A stretch of DNA of 64,000 nt, taken from the NCBI GenBank assembly GCA_041319085.1, contig CP101033.1, positions 397,001 to 461,000 on the forward strand, given 5' to 3'. Position 1 is the first letter of the stretch; the number at the start of each line of letters is the position of its first letter. The notes beneath the pieces were generated by a model. It saw nothing but the letters and a program-made list of their open reading frames with translations, made no database searches and was not told the origin of the DNA. Position numbers and translations under genes: made by a program. This stretch comes from Aeromonas veronii. GTDB taxonomy: Bacteria > Pseudomonadota > Gammaproteobacteria > Enterobacterales > Aeromonadaceae. Below, one piece after another: positions 52,851-61,988 of the stretch.

Positions 52851-53774
52851 TCACAGCCGACCCTGCTCCCGCAGCCCGGCCAACCCCTGCATGCCGCCGG
52901 TGTGGATAAAGACGATCTGGCTGCCGGGGGCGATGCGGCCCGCCGCCAGCTCGCGAAATAGCCCCCACATAGCCTTGCCGCTGTAGATGGGCTCCAGCGG
53001 CAGGCCGGTGTCGGCGCTGAAATCCGCTACCCACTGCCAGAGCGCCGGGCTGAATTTGGCGTAGCCACCGTCGTGGTGATCGAGCGCGATCCGCCAGCCG
53101 TGCGTGTTGATGGCCGCGGGATGAAGACGACGCACCTCGTCAGCGATAAAGCCGCCTCCTTTCAGCACCGCAATGGCGAGGATCTGCTCCCGATCCCGTT
53201 TGCCGGCGATCAGGCCCGCCAGGGTGCCACCGCTGGCGCAGGGCAATACCCAGAGATCCGGTGAGAAGGGCACTTCGCCGACCAGTTCCGCCACGCCGGG
53301 GATGGCCAGCGGGCTGCTACCCCCTTCCGGCACGATCAGGGTATCGGGCGCATCGAATTGGGCCAGCCAGTCGGGATCCTGCCGTCGCCGGTAACGCTGG
53401 CGATCGACGAAAACGAGATCCATGCCCCAGTGTCTGGCATCCCTCAGGGTGGTATTGCTGACGGCATCGGCTTCGCCCCGTATGATACCGGTAGTGCGCA
53501 GACCAGTCTGGTATCCGGCGGCAGCCAGTGCATGGATATGGTTGGAGTAGGCACCGCCGAACGAGAGCAGATGCCGTTTGCCGTGCTCTCTGGCATGCAG
53601 CAGGTGGTACTTGAGCTTGCGCCATTTGTTGCCGGAGATGGCCGGATGGATCAGGTCATCCCGCTTGCACCAGAGCTCAACGCCATAGCGGGTCAGCAAC
53701 GGATGGTGGAGTCGTTGCAGGGGGGAAGGGAGGGTGGCTTGACCCTCTGACGCGGCGAAAAGGCTGGCTTGCAA
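52851..53774 (-). CDS. PLP-dependent ACC deaminase/D-cysteine desulfhydrase family protein
   Basis: A 307-residue fold-type II PLP enzyme. The PLP lysine is in SGNKWRKLKYHLLHA, and the SFGGAYSNHIHALAAAG loop is typical of the ACC deaminase/DcyD family. LPCASGGTLAGLIAG binds the PLP phosphate. D-cysteine desulfhydrase is more likely than true ACC deaminase, but substrate residues were not resolved. It lies inverted between csrD(mshH) and mshI, which are usually adjacent in the msh cluster. Confidence 0.88.
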   Translation of the reverse strand: MQASLFAASEGQATLPSPLQRLHHPLLTRYGVELWCKRDDLIHPAISGNKWRKLKYHLLHAREHGKRHLLSFGGAYSNHIHALAAAGYQTGLRTTGIIRGEADAVSNTTLRDARHWGMDLVFVDRQRYRRRQDPDWLAQFDAPDTLIVPEGGSSPLAIPGVAELVGEVPFSPDLWVLPCASGGTLAGLIAGKRDREQILAIAVLKGGGFIADEVRRLHPAAINTHGWRIALDHHDGGYAKFSPALWQWVADFSADTGLPLEPIYSGKAMWGLFRELAAGRIAPGSQIVFIHTGGMQGLAGLREQGRL

Positions 53775-53860
53775 TGGTGAGTCCGTCTTTTATATGGAGG
53801 CTAATCTGCTGTTTATGTTAATATTTCACGCATTTTCTCACTATCGATGGGCGGGCTTAC

Positions 53861-54724
53861 ATGAAACAACTGTTCGGACGGTCGACGCCAAGCCGCCAGG
53901 TCGGGCTCTTGCTGGCCAATGACAGGATCATGCTGGCTGCGGTGGGCAATTCCCCCGTTTTCGCGACGCGCACCATCAACGGCCCACAGGAGTGGGCGGT
54001 GGCCATGAACGAGCTGTTCAGCCGTCATGGTCTGGCCAAGTCTAAAGTGCGGGTGGCCCTCGCCGCCAGCCTTTATCAACAGATCCAGATCGACAAGCCC
54101 GCCGTGCCTGACGCCGAGATGGCGGGGGCGCTCCCCTGGGCGGTCAAGGATTATGTCAGCGAACCCGTGCTGCAACTGGCGATGGACTATGTGGACTTGC
54201 CCACCCCGCCAGCCGGTCGTCCGCGCATCAATGTGATCTGCCTGCCCAAGAGCCGGGTGCAACAACTGGCCGATGCCATCAACGGCATCGCCACCCTGCA
54301 ATCCATCATCAGCGACGAGCTGGCGCTCACCTCGCTGTATGACGCCGACGAGACGGTGCGCATGCTGCTGTGGCAGCCCAGGGGTCAGGATCTGCAACTG
54401 CTGGTCTTCCATCAGGGAGGGCTCTGCTTCTCCCGCCAACTGCGCGGCTTTACCAGCCTGACTGGCGAACATGAGCCGGACAGCATGCTGCTCGATTCAC
54501 TGGCGCTGGAGATCCAGCGCTCCCTCGACTATCTGGCGGGTCAGCTGAAATTGCCCGAGCTGGGGCAGATGCAGTTTGCCGTTGCCTCGCCCTTTATCGG
54601 TACCCTGGTACGCCACATGGAGCAGACTTTTGGTTTCGCTGTTTCCGCCATGGCCAACAAAGCGGTGCTGGCTGGCGTTGAATACCTCTCGGCTTATGCT
54701 GCCGCATTGGGAGATGATCAATGA
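53861..54724 (+). CDS. mshI: MSHA biogenesis protein MshI (PilM-like)
   Basis: A 287-residue actin-like protein of the inner-membrane assembly complex, with an LLLANDRIMLAAVG-type start and ALPWAVKDYV. It begins the pilus operon, about 86 bases after the divergent PLP-enzyme gene. The stop overlaps the next start (ATGA). The last 20 residues (ANKAVLAGVEYLSAYAAALG) are repeated in the short frame that follows. Confidence 0.9.
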   Translation: MKQLFGRSTPSRQVGLLLANDRIMLAAVGNSPVFATRTINGPQEWAVAMNELFSRHGLAKSKVRVALAASLYQQIQIDKPAVPDAEMAGALPWAVKDYVSEPVLQLAMDYVDLPTPPAGRPRINVICLPKSRVQQLADAINGIATLQSIISDELALTSLYDADETVRMLLWQPRGQDLQLLVFHQGGLCFSRQLRGFTSLTGEHEPDSMLLDSLALEIQRSLDYLAGQLKLPELGQMQFAVASPFIGTLVRHMEQTFGFAVSAMANKAVLAGVEYLSAYAAALGDDQ

Positions 54725-54825
54725 GTTTGCCACTCCTCCTTGACGACATGGCCAACAAGACAAGGTTGCTGGCCGGTGTCGAATACCTCTCGGCCTACGC
54801 AGCCGCCATCGGGGAGGATGCGTGA
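54721..54825 (+). repeat. Duplicated mshI tail forming a 34-codon open frame
   Basis: The frame begins on the ATG that overlaps the mshI stop and ends in TGA at 54823-54825. Residues 9-34 (DDMANKTRLLAGVEYLSAYA, then AAIGEDA) repeat the mshI C-terminus with many synonymous changes (about three-quarters identity by eye over roughly 75 bases). Its stop overlaps the next gene's ATG. It looks like the left-over tail of another mshI allele after recombination. Whether it is translated is unknown. Confidence 0.8.
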
Positions 54826-55418
54826 TGAAACGTCAGATCAACCTCTATGGCGCCGAGTTTCGTCCCAAGCGGCAGTGGGCCAGCCTCAATCAGATGGCGC
54901 TGGTATGGGGCTGTGCACTGCTGCTGATCCTGTTGACGGGGATCGGTTACAGCTGGCAGCAGCAACAGGTCAGCCGGGCGCTGGCGCAGCACACCGCCGA
55001 GCTGGCGCTCAAGCGCAGCGAGGCGCAGCGGCTCGATGCCGAGCTGGCGCGCCATCAGGCCGACCCCCGATTGCAGCAGCAACTGATCAACAAGCAGGAT
55101 GAACTGACAGCCAAGCAGGGGCTGATGCGCCAGCTGGGCAGCCTGACTCTGCAAAAATCCCAGGGCTACGCCAGCGTGATGGCGGATCTCTCCCGCATTC
55201 GCAGCAGCAACCTCTCGTTGCAGCGCATCGAGATCAACGAAGGGCGGATCAACCTCTCCGGTTTTGCTGGCCGCAGTCAGGATGTACCGGCCTGGGTCAA
55301 CCGCTTCAAGCAGACCCCGAGTCTGGTGGGCAAGGAGTTTGGTGAACTGACCCTCGGCCGTGACAAGGAGGGTCGCCTGACCTTCCAGTTGAGCGGCATT
55401 GCGCGGGAGAAACCCTGA
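54825..55418 (+). CDS. MSHA biogenesis PilN-like protein (MshI2/MshI1 type)
   Basis: A 197-residue bitopic protein: cytoplasmic KRQINLYGAEFRPKRQWASL (the PilN-like NLY motif that contacts PilM), one membrane helix (ALVWGCALLLILLTGIGY), a coiled coil, and a periplasmic ferredoxin-like domain. It should pair with MshI and MshJ as PilM-PilN-PilO do. Starts on an ATG overlapping the preceding stop. Naming differs between annotations, so no symbol is given. Confidence 0.88.
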   Translation: MKRQINLYGAEFRPKRQWASLNQMALVWGCALLLILLTGIGYSWQQQQVSRALAQHTAELALKRSEAQRLDAELARHQADPRLQQQLINKQDELTAKQGLMRQLGSLTLQKSQGYASVMADLSRIRSSNLSLQRIEINEGRINLSGFAGRSQDVPAWVNRFKQTPSLVGKEFGELTLGRDKEGRLTFQLSGIAREKP

Positions 55419-56065
55419 TGGACCTGAAAGCACAATGGCAGGCATGGGGCCAGCGCATCGCGGTGTTGAGCCAGCGGGAGCGGGTGTTGATCCTGCTGAC
55501 CGGCCTGATACTGCTGGGTGCGGCCGGCATTTACGGCTGGCTCGAGGGCGCTGATACCCGCCTGCAGCAGGATCGCATGGCTTTGAGCGCCGCCGAGCGT
55601 GACCTCGAAATCATGGAGCTGGAGAACCTCGGCAAACAGGCCCGGCTCAAGCGGGATCCCAATCAGGGAGTGCGCGACCAGTTGGCGCAGGTTGAAGCGG
55701 ATCTGGCCCGGATCGATGGTGAGCTCAAGGCACAGACCGTCGATCTGATCCCGGCACACGAGATGCCGCTGGTGCTGGAGGCGCTGCTCTCCCGCTCTGC
55801 CAATCTTCACATGTTGGCGCTCAGTTCGCTGGAGCCGACCCCGCTGATGGCGGGGGAGCAGCAGGTCAATCTCTACAAGCACGGTATCCGGCTTCGGCTA
55901 GAAGGCGGTTATTTCGATGTTTATCAATATCTTAAAGCGCTGGAAGCCTTGCCGCGCCACTTCTACTGGAAGCAGTTCGACTATCAGGTCAAAGCCTATC
56001 CCGGCGCGGTGGTGGAGATGGAGATCTACACCCTGAGTACCAGCAAGGAGTTTATCCGTGGCTAG
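55418..56065 (+). CDS. mshJ: MSHA biogenesis protein MshJ (PilO-like)
   Basis: A 215-residue bitopic protein with one N-terminal membrane helix (LILLTGLILLGAAGIYGWL), a coiled coil, and a periplasmic domain ending KAYPGAVVEMEIYTLSTSKE. It matches the MshJ/PilO role in the inner-membrane alignment complex. The ATG overlaps the PilN-like stop, and its own stop overlaps mshK by 8 bases. Confidence 0.9.
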   Translation: MDLKAQWQAWGQRIAVLSQRERVLILLTGLILLGAAGIYGWLEGADTRLQQDRMALSAAERDLEIMELENLGKQARLKRDPNQGVRDQLAQVEADLARIDGELKAQTVDLIPAHEMPLVLEALLSRSANLHMLALSSLEPTPLMAGEQQVNLYKHGIRLRLEGGYFDVYQYLKALEALPRHFYWKQFDYQVKAYPGAVVEMEIYTLSTSKEFIRG

Positions 56066-56387
56066 AGTGTTTGCGTTGTGCTGTTGCCTGTTCAGCGTGC
56101 TGGTACAGGCACAGCAGGTCGAGGTATTGCAGGATCCCACCGCGCCGCTGGCGGATGTGGCGGTTGACGCCCGTGCGAGCGGCGAGAGCAGCGCCGGTTT
56201 GCCGAAGCTGCAGAGCGTGGTGCTGGGCAATGGCCCGGCACTGGCGGTACTCAATGGCAAGAGTTATCGGGTCGGGCAACAGGTGGGCGGCTATACGCTG
56301 GTGGCCATCAATGCCGATGCCGTGGTGCTGGAAAAGGCGGGAAAACGCCATGCGGTAACACTGTTTGCCAGCAAGATCCGGGTTTGA
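56058..56387 (+). CDS. mshK: MSHA biogenesis protein MshK (PilP-like)
   Basis: A 109-residue secreted protein starting at GTG, with a short signal peptide (VFALCCCLFSVLVQAQQ), a DPTAPL motif, and a C-terminal HR-like domain (VLGNGPALAVLNGKSYRVGQ). PilP-type proteins link the inner-membrane complex to the secretin. Overlaps mshJ. Confidence 0.88.
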   Translation: MARVFALCCCLFSVLVQAQQVEVLQDPTAPLADVAVDARASGESSAGLPKLQSVVLGNGPALAVLNGKSYRVGQQVGGYTLVAINADAVVLEKAGKRHAVTLFASKIRV

Positions 56388-56457
56388 ATCGGTGTTGCCT
56401 CCTGTGAGGTGAGCCTGTTTTATCGAGTTTAATTGCAAGTCAGGGTGCCCTAATTAC

Positions 56458-58128
56458 ATGAAAAAACACCGTCTCTGTCTGATCTCCGTGGCCATGATGG
56501 CTGCAGGCTGTACCACGTATCAGCACCCCGAGCCGACCCAGGCCAAGGATGCCCTCAAACAGGCCATGAACGAACAGCAGAAGCAGGCTGCCCCTCTGAC
56601 CGCCTTGCCCAAGTCGGTGCAAAGTGAATTGCTGCAGCTGAACCGGCCACAACTGCCGGTCGGCATGCCGGAGAAGCGGCTGCGTATCGCGGCTCACGAC
56701 GTGGAGGCGGTGGAGTTTTTCGGTTCGCTGTTCAAGGGCTCCCGCTACAGCGTGGCGGTGCACCCCGGGGTGGCCGGGCTGGTCTCCGTCGAGCTCAAGG
56801 ATGTGACCCTGCCGGAGGTGCTGGCGGTGGTGGGCGACATGTATGGCTTCGACGTGCAGCGCAAGGGCAATGTCTTCCATATCTATCCGGCGGGTCTGCG
56901 CACCGAAACCATCCCGGTCAACTATCTGATGATGTCCCGCCGTGGCCTCTCCCGTACCTCGGTCAGCACCGGCGGGGTGACGGCCAATGACAGCAATAAC
57001 AGCAGCGACAGCAGTTTTGACAATGCATCGAACAACCGCGGCAGCAACAACTCATCCAGCAACAACTCGAGCGGTGACAATAACAACGGCACCCGCATCG
57101 AGACCGACACCAACAGCGACTACTGGACCGATCTGCGCGACTCCCTGCAGACCCTGATCGGCAGTGGTGATGGTCGCGCCGTGATCACCAGTCCGCAGGC
57201 GGGTCTGGTGACCATTCGCGCCTACCCGAATGAGCTCAAGGCGGTGCGTGAATTCCTGACCCAGTCCGAGAGTCACCTCAAGCGTCAGGTGGTGCTGGAG
57301 GCGCGGATCATCGAAGTCGCCCTCAACGAAGGGTACGAGCAGGGGGTGGACTGGAGCGGTCTCTCCGCCAGTTGGGATGGCAACAAGGGGATCACTGGCG
57401 GCGGCACGGCGGTTAACTCAGGGTTGCCCACCACCCCTAACCAGATATTCACCGCACTGGGGGGCGGAGCTGGCTTTACCCTCTCTGACGGCAACTTCAA
57501 TGTGGCGGTCAACCTGCTCAAGACCCAGGGCGATGTGAATACCCTCTCCAGCCCCCGTGTCACTGCAACCAACAACCAGAAGGCAGTGATCAAGGTGGGG
57601 ACGGACGAGTATTACGTCACCAATGCGTCCACCACCATTACCACTACCTCGACGGGCACAGACAAGACGCCTAACGTGGAGCTGACCCCCTTCTTCTCCG
57701 GTATCGCGCTGGACGTAACGCCGCAGATCGATGAAGAGGGCAAGGTGCTGCTGCACATCCATCCCTCCGTTATCGATACCGAAGAGCAAAACAAGGTGAT
57801 CGACATGGGCACCTCGGGTGGCAAGTTGCAACTGCCGCTGGCCAAGAGCTCGATCCGCGAATCCGATACCGTGGTGCAGGCCAATAATGGCGACATCATC
57901 GTCATCGGCGGTCTGATGAAGACCGACAAGCAGGAGATCGTCAGCAAGGTGCCGCTGCTGGGGGATATTCCCTGGGTGGGCGAAGCCTTTACCAACCGCC
58001 GCGAGAGCACCAAGAAGGTGGAGCTGGTGATCATGCTCAAACCGACCGTGGTGGAGAAAGACACCTGGCAAAACGAGCTGCAACGCTCCTCCGAGCTGCT
58101 CGACAAGTGGTATCCGGCCAAGGGCTGA
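56458..58128 (+). CDS. mshL: MSHA secretin MshL
   Basis: A 556-residue outer-membrane secretin. It is a lipoprotein by its lipobox (VAMMAAGC, Cys 18). An STN-like domain is followed by a low-complexity Asn/Ser linker (residues about 178-220, rich in NNSS) and the N1/secretin core: VVLEARIIEVALNEGYEQGV, LSSPRVTATNNQKAVIKVG and IVIGGLMKTDKQE with VPLLGDIPWVGEAF. It forms the gated channel for the MSHA pilus. Confidence 0.95.
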   Translation: MKKHRLCLISVAMMAAGCTTYQHPEPTQAKDALKQAMNEQQKQAAPLTALPKSVQSELLQLNRPQLPVGMPEKRLRIAAHDVEAVEFFGSLFKGSRYSVAVHPGVAGLVSVELKDVTLPEVLAVVGDMYGFDVQRKGNVFHIYPAGLRTETIPVNYLMMSRRGLSRTSVSTGGVTANDSNNSSDSSFDNASNNRGSNNSSSNNSSGDNNNGTRIETDTNSDYWTDLRDSLQTLIGSGDGRAVITSPQAGLVTIRAYPNELKAVREFLTQSESHLKRQVVLEARIIEVALNEGYEQGVDWSGLSASWDGNKGITGGGTAVNSGLPTTPNQIFTALGGGAGFTLSDGNFNVAVNLLKTQGDVNTLSSPRVTATNNQKAVIKVGTDEYYVTNASTTITTTSTGTDKTPNVELTPFFSGIALDVTPQIDEEGKVLLHIHPSVIDTEEQNKVIDMGTSGGKLQLPLAKSSIRESDTVVQANNGDIIVIGGLMKTDKQEIVSKVPLLGDIPWVGEAFTNRRESTKKVELVIMLKPTVVEKDTWQNELQRSSELLDKWYPAKG

Positions 58129-58164
58129 ACATGACACAGGATGCGATCACCCTTATCCCGAACG

Positions 58165-58190
58165 GCCTGTGCAGTTTTGACTGCACAGGC
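58165..58190 (+). promoter_or_regulatory. Strong hairpin in the mshL-mshM gap
   Basis: Perfect 10-bp stem GCCTGTGCAG/CTGCACAGGC with a TTTTGA loop, in the only sizeable gap (91 bases) of this part of the operon. No T tract follows. It may be an RNA-processing or stability element separating the secretin message from mshM. Confidence 0.5.
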
Positions 58191-58219
58191 TGCTTGCTCG
58201 CCGTGGCAGGTGAAGTCTC

Positions 58220-59110
58220 ATGTACCTGACGCACTTCGGCCTGCAGGAGGCGCCATTCAGCCTTACCCCCAATACCGGCTTCTACTACGGCCTGCCTCCT
58301 CACGAGGAGGCGCTGCAGGTGCTCAACTGGGCGCTGGCGCAGGGAGAGGGCTTTATCAAGGTGACCGGCGAGGTGGGCACCGGCAAGACCCTGCTCTGCC
58401 GCAAGTTGCTCAGCGAGTTGGGCTCGGAAGCGAGCCCGATGCGGCTCGCCTGGTTGCCTAATCCTCACCTCACCCCGGCCGAGCTGCGTATTGCGCTGGC
58501 GCTGGAGCTGGGCTTGACGGTGCGGGATCAGAGCGAGCTGGATCTCACCGATCGCATCCATCGTCACCTGATCAACCTGCACCAGCAGGGCAGTCGGGTG
58601 GTGGTGCTGATCGATGAGGCGCAGGCGCTGCCGGACGAGACGCTGGAGGCGATCCGCCTGTTCGGCAATCTCGAGACCGAATCGAGCAAGCTGCTGCAGA
58701 TCGTGCTGTTTGGTCAGCCCGAGCTGGATGCCAGACTGGCAAAGCCGCATCTGCGTCAACTGCGCCAGCGGATTGGCTTCTCCTACTGCCTGCGGCCGCT
58801 GCGTTTTGACGAGACCCGTGCCTATCTGGAGCACAGATTGCAGGTCTCCGGGTATCGTGGAGCACCGCTGTTTGCAGGTCGAGCCATCCGTCTGTTGTGG
58901 CGAGCATCGCGAGGGATCCCGAGACTTATCAATATCCTGGCGCAGAAGTGTCTGATGCTGGCCTATGGTCAGGGGGCGCGCCAGATCGATAGCCGTCTGG
59001 TGCGGCTCGCCATTCGCGATACCGATGATGCCAGCCGCTTTGCGCCACGGCGCTGGTGGCCCCTGTTACTGTTGCTGGGGTGCGCCCTGGCTTATGGAGT
59101 CTGGCCATGA
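58220..59110 (+). CDS. mshM: MSHA biogenesis ATPase MshM (ExeA-like)
   Basis: A 296-residue AAA ATPase of the ExeA/GspA type. Walker A VTGEVGTGKTLLCRKL, Walker B VVVLIDEAQALPDETLEAIR, and arginine-finger region RGIPRLINILAQKCLMLAYG. A C-terminal membrane helix (WWPLLLLLGCALAYGVW) anchors it. ExeA proteins help assemble the secretin through peptidoglycan. The stop overlaps mshN (ATGA). Confidence 0.93.
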   Translation: MYLTHFGLQEAPFSLTPNTGFYYGLPPHEEALQVLNWALAQGEGFIKVTGEVGTGKTLLCRKLLSELGSEASPMRLAWLPNPHLTPAELRIALALELGLTVRDQSELDLTDRIHRHLINLHQQGSRVVVLIDEAQALPDETLEAIRLFGNLETESSKLLQIVLFGQPELDARLAKPHLRQLRQRIGFSYCLRPLRFDETRAYLEHRLQVSGYRGAPLFAGRAIRLLWRASRGIPRLINILAQKCLMLAYGQGARQIDSRLVRLAIRDTDDASRFAPRRWWPLLLLLGCALAYGVWP

Positions 59111-60201
59111 GTGTTATCAACCAGATGCTGAAAGATCTGGATCAGCGCCAGCAAGGATCCGAGGGTGCTGCCGTCTATATTGCCCCTGCACGCCAGCAGG
59201 GGTGGTGGATGTTGCTGCTGACCCTGATCTGCGCTCTGGCACTGGTGATCCTCGGTTGGCGAACCTGGATCTACTGGCAGCAGACCCATACCGTGACGGC
59301 TGCCAGCGAAGTGATCGCCCCCGATGCGGTGATTCCCGATATGGTGGCAAGGGCCGCCGTGCCAGTCAGCCAGCCTGAGCCGGTCGAGGTGGCGGCTGCG
59401 CTGCCGCTGCCAAGCCAGGATGAGGTGAATGATGGGGTAGGGGAGAGTGAATTAGGCGACACGGCCGACGGGGCACCCTTTGATGCCTCCCGCGAGGTCG
59501 ATGAACGAACCCCTACCGATGAAGAGCTGCAGCCCGAGCTTTACGCCGAACTGGCGGCAGAGCAGCAGGCAGTCGCCAGCGCGCCGCGCAAGCCGAGCGT
59601 ATTGAAGATTGAGACGGTGGAGCTGTCGGCCAAGGAGCTGGCGGCACTGGCGGAGCGCAAGGCGACCACCGCCATGGCCAAGGGAAGCCTGCGGGATGCG
59701 CAGGACAACTACTATCAGGTGCTGGCCCACGACCCCTACAACCAGGGAGCGCGCGAGCAGCTGGCTGGTTTGCTCTACGGCGAGGGCCGCCTGACCGAGG
59801 CGCGTCAGCTGCTGGAAGAGGGGATTCGGCTCGATCCCCAACAGGCCGATTTTCGTCTGCTGCTGGCCCGCCTTGCTATCAGCGAGGGGCAGCAGCAGCA
59901 GGCGCTTGGCTGGTTGTCCGGTTATCAGCCGGATCTCGCCAGCAACATGGACTACTACGCCACTTGGGCCGGGTTGACCCAGGAGCTGGGCCAGAATGCC
60001 GATGCGGCGGCGCTCTATGTGAAGCTGCTGCGCCAGCAGCCGGATCAGGGACGCTGGTGGCTTGGTCTCGGCGTCGCCGAGGATGGTCAGGGCCACAGCC
60101 AGCGGGCGCTCGATGCCTATCGCAACGCCCTGCTGCACGGCAACCTCGGCGAGGCATCGACCAACTGGCTGGAACAACGAATTGGCCAACTAACCCCTTG
60201 A
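59107..60201 (+). CDS. mshN: MSHA biogenesis protein MshN (TPR protein)
   Basis: A 364-residue bitopic protein with SVINQMLKDLDQRQQGSE at the N-terminus (family signature), one membrane helix (MLLLTLICALALVILGW), an acidic Pro/Glu-rich linker and then about four TPR repeats (KGSLRDAQDNYYQVLAHDPY, EGRLTEARQLLEEGIRLDPQ). It probably acts as a periplasmic scaffold with MshM and MshL. Translationally coupled to mshM. Confidence 0.92.
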   Translation: MSVINQMLKDLDQRQQGSEGAAVYIAPARQQGWWMLLLTLICALALVILGWRTWIYWQQTHTVTAASEVIAPDAVIPDMVARAAVPVSQPEPVEVAAALPLPSQDEVNDGVGESELGDTADGAPFDASREVDERTPTDEELQPELYAELAAEQQAVASAPRKPSVLKIETVELSAKELAALAERKATTAMAKGSLRDAQDNYYQVLAHDPYNQGAREQLAGLLYGEGRLTEARQLLEEGIRLDPQQADFRLLLARLAISEGQQQQALGWLSGYQPDLASNMDYYATWAGLTQELGQNADAAALYVKLLRQQPDQGRWWLGLGVAEDGQGHSQRALDAYRNALLHGNLGEASTNWLEQRIGQLTP

Positions 60202-60275
60202 TAAAAAGCAGGTTCGGTTAGCGAAGCCTAATCGGATGCGGCAACGGGTGTGAAGTAACAGAGATCGGAGCAAAC

Positions 60276-61985
60276 ATGGCACAACCCAGACTGAAAATGC
60301 GCCTCGGCGACCTGCTGGTACAAGAGCAGATCATCTCTGATGATCAGCTGCAGCTTGCCCTGCAGCAGCAGCGTCAGACCGGCCGCAAGCTGGGCACCAC
60401 TCTGATCGACCTCGGTTTTATCAGCGAAATGCAGTTGCTGCAGTTCCTCGCCCGTCAGCTGGATGTGCCCTTCTTCGATCTCAACAACCTCACCATCGAC
60501 GCCGCCGCGGTGCTGCTGCTGCCCGAAGTGCAGGCGCGCCGTTATCGGGCGCTGGCAGTCAACCTCACCGATGACAAGGTGACGGTGGCGATGTCGGATC
60601 CTGCGGATCTGAGCGCACTGGATGCCATCGCTGCGCTGCTCAGCCCGCGCATCATGGTGCTGGCAGTGGCGCGGGAAGGGCAGTTGCTGGAGTATTTCGA
60701 CCGCCTCTATCGCCGCACCCGCGAGATTGAAAGTTTCGCCGAACAGCTGCAGGAGGAGTATCAGGACTCCGGCTTCGAGCTGGGCTCCAGCAATCTGGGG
60801 GCCAATGACGAGGGGGAGGCGACGGTGGCCAAGCTGCTGCGCTCCCTGTTTGAAGACGCGGTTCAGGTGGGGGCGTCGGATATCCACATTGAGCCGGACG
60901 AAAAAGTGCTGCGTATTCGCCAGCGGATCGACGGTATCCTGCACGAAAACATCCTGAACGAGGTGCGGATCGCCCAGGCGCTGGTGCTGCGTCTCAAGCT
61001 GGTGGCGGGGCTCGATATTTCCGAGAAGCGCTTGCCGCAGGATGGCCGTTTCAACATGAAGGTGCGCGGCCGCGATGTGGATGTGCGGATGTCCACCATG
61101 CCGGTGCAATATGGCGAGTCGGTGGTGATGCGTCTGCTGGATCAATCTTCCGGCATCCTGTCGCTGACCGAGACCGGCATGCCGCCGGAGATCCTGACCC
61201 GGTTCCGTCGTCAGCTCAAACGCCCGCACGGGATGATCCTGGTGACCGGCCCGACCGGTAGCGGCAAGACCACCACCCTCTATGGCGCGCTCTCCGAGCT
61301 CAACCAGTCCAGCAACAAGATCATCACGGTGGAAGACCCGGTGGAGTATCGCTTGCCCCGCGTCAATCAGGTGCAGGTCAACCCCAAGATCGGCCTCACT
61401 TTTTCTCATGTGCTGCGTTCCACCCTGCGTCAGGATCCGGACATCCTGCTGGTGGGGGAGATGAGGGACAACGAGACAGTAGAGATTGGCCTGCGTGGCG
61501 CCATCACCGGTCACCTGGTGCTGACCACCCTGCACACCAACGATGCTGTGACCAGTGCCTTGCGCCTTATCGACATGGGTGCTCCCGGCTATCTGGTGGC
61601 GAGCGCCCTGCGGGCGGTGGTCGCTCAGCGGCTGGTGCGGCGGGTATGCGAGCACTGCGTCGAGGAGAAGGCGCCCGACGAAGGGCAGGCCACCTGGCTT
61701 ACCGTGCTCTCCGGCGAGGCGCCCGGCCAGCACACCTATCACAAGGGACGGGGTTGCCAGAGTTGCAACTTCACCGGTTATTCCGGCCGGATCGGGGTCT
61801 ACGAGCTGCTGGAGCTGGATCAGCCGATGATGGATGCCCTGCGCCGCAACGATGCGGAAGGGTTCGCCAAGGCGGCCCGTCAACACCAACACTATCGGCC
61901 GCTGGCCCTCACCGCCCTCGATTATGCCCGGCAGGGGATCACCTCGGTGGATGAGGTGCTGCGACTGGCTGAGGATTTGGGGTAA
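60276..61985 (+). CDS. mshE: MSHA pilus extension ATPase MshE, c-di-GMP-responsive
   Basis: A 569-residue PilB-type ATPase. The N-terminal MshEN domain (MRLGDLLVQEQIISDDQLQL, then ALQQQRQTGRKLGTTLIDLG) holds the tandem RLGxxL motifs that bind c-di-GMP in Vibrio MshE. Catalytic domain: Walker A GPTGSGKTTTLYGAL, Asp box VEDPVEYRL, Walker B LLVGEMRDNETVEIGL, His box GHLVLTTLHTND, and a zinc tetracysteine (CEHC and CQSC). It powers MSHA pilus polymerisation. Confidence 0.97.
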   Translation: MAQPRLKMRLGDLLVQEQIISDDQLQLALQQQRQTGRKLGTTLIDLGFISEMQLLQFLARQLDVPFFDLNNLTIDAAAVLLLPEVQARRYRALAVNLTDDKVTVAMSDPADLSALDAIAALLSPRIMVLAVAREGQLLEYFDRLYRRTREIESFAEQLQEEYQDSGFELGSSNLGANDEGEATVAKLLRSLFEDAVQVGASDIHIEPDEKVLRIRQRIDGILHENILNEVRIAQALVLRLKLVAGLDISEKRLPQDGRFNMKVRGRDVDVRMSTMPVQYGESVVMRLLDQSSGILSLTETGMPPEILTRFRRQLKRPHGMILVTGPTGSGKTTTLYGALSELNQSSNKIITVEDPVEYRLPRVNQVQVNPKIGLTFSHVLRSTLRQDPDILLVGEMRDNETVEIGLRGAITGHLVLTTLHTNDAVTSALRLIDMGAPGYLVASALRAVVAQRLVRRVCEHCVEEKAPDEGQATWLTVLSGEAPGQHTYHKGRGCQSCNFTGYSGRIGVYELLELDQPMMDALRRNDAEGFAKAARQHQHYRPLALTALDYARQGITSVDEVLRLAEDLG

Positions 61986-61988
61986 GCG

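Noticed and set aside
60228..61892. 554-codon frame antisense to mshE
   Set aside because: A shadow. mshE has complete Walker and c-di-GMP-binding motifs.
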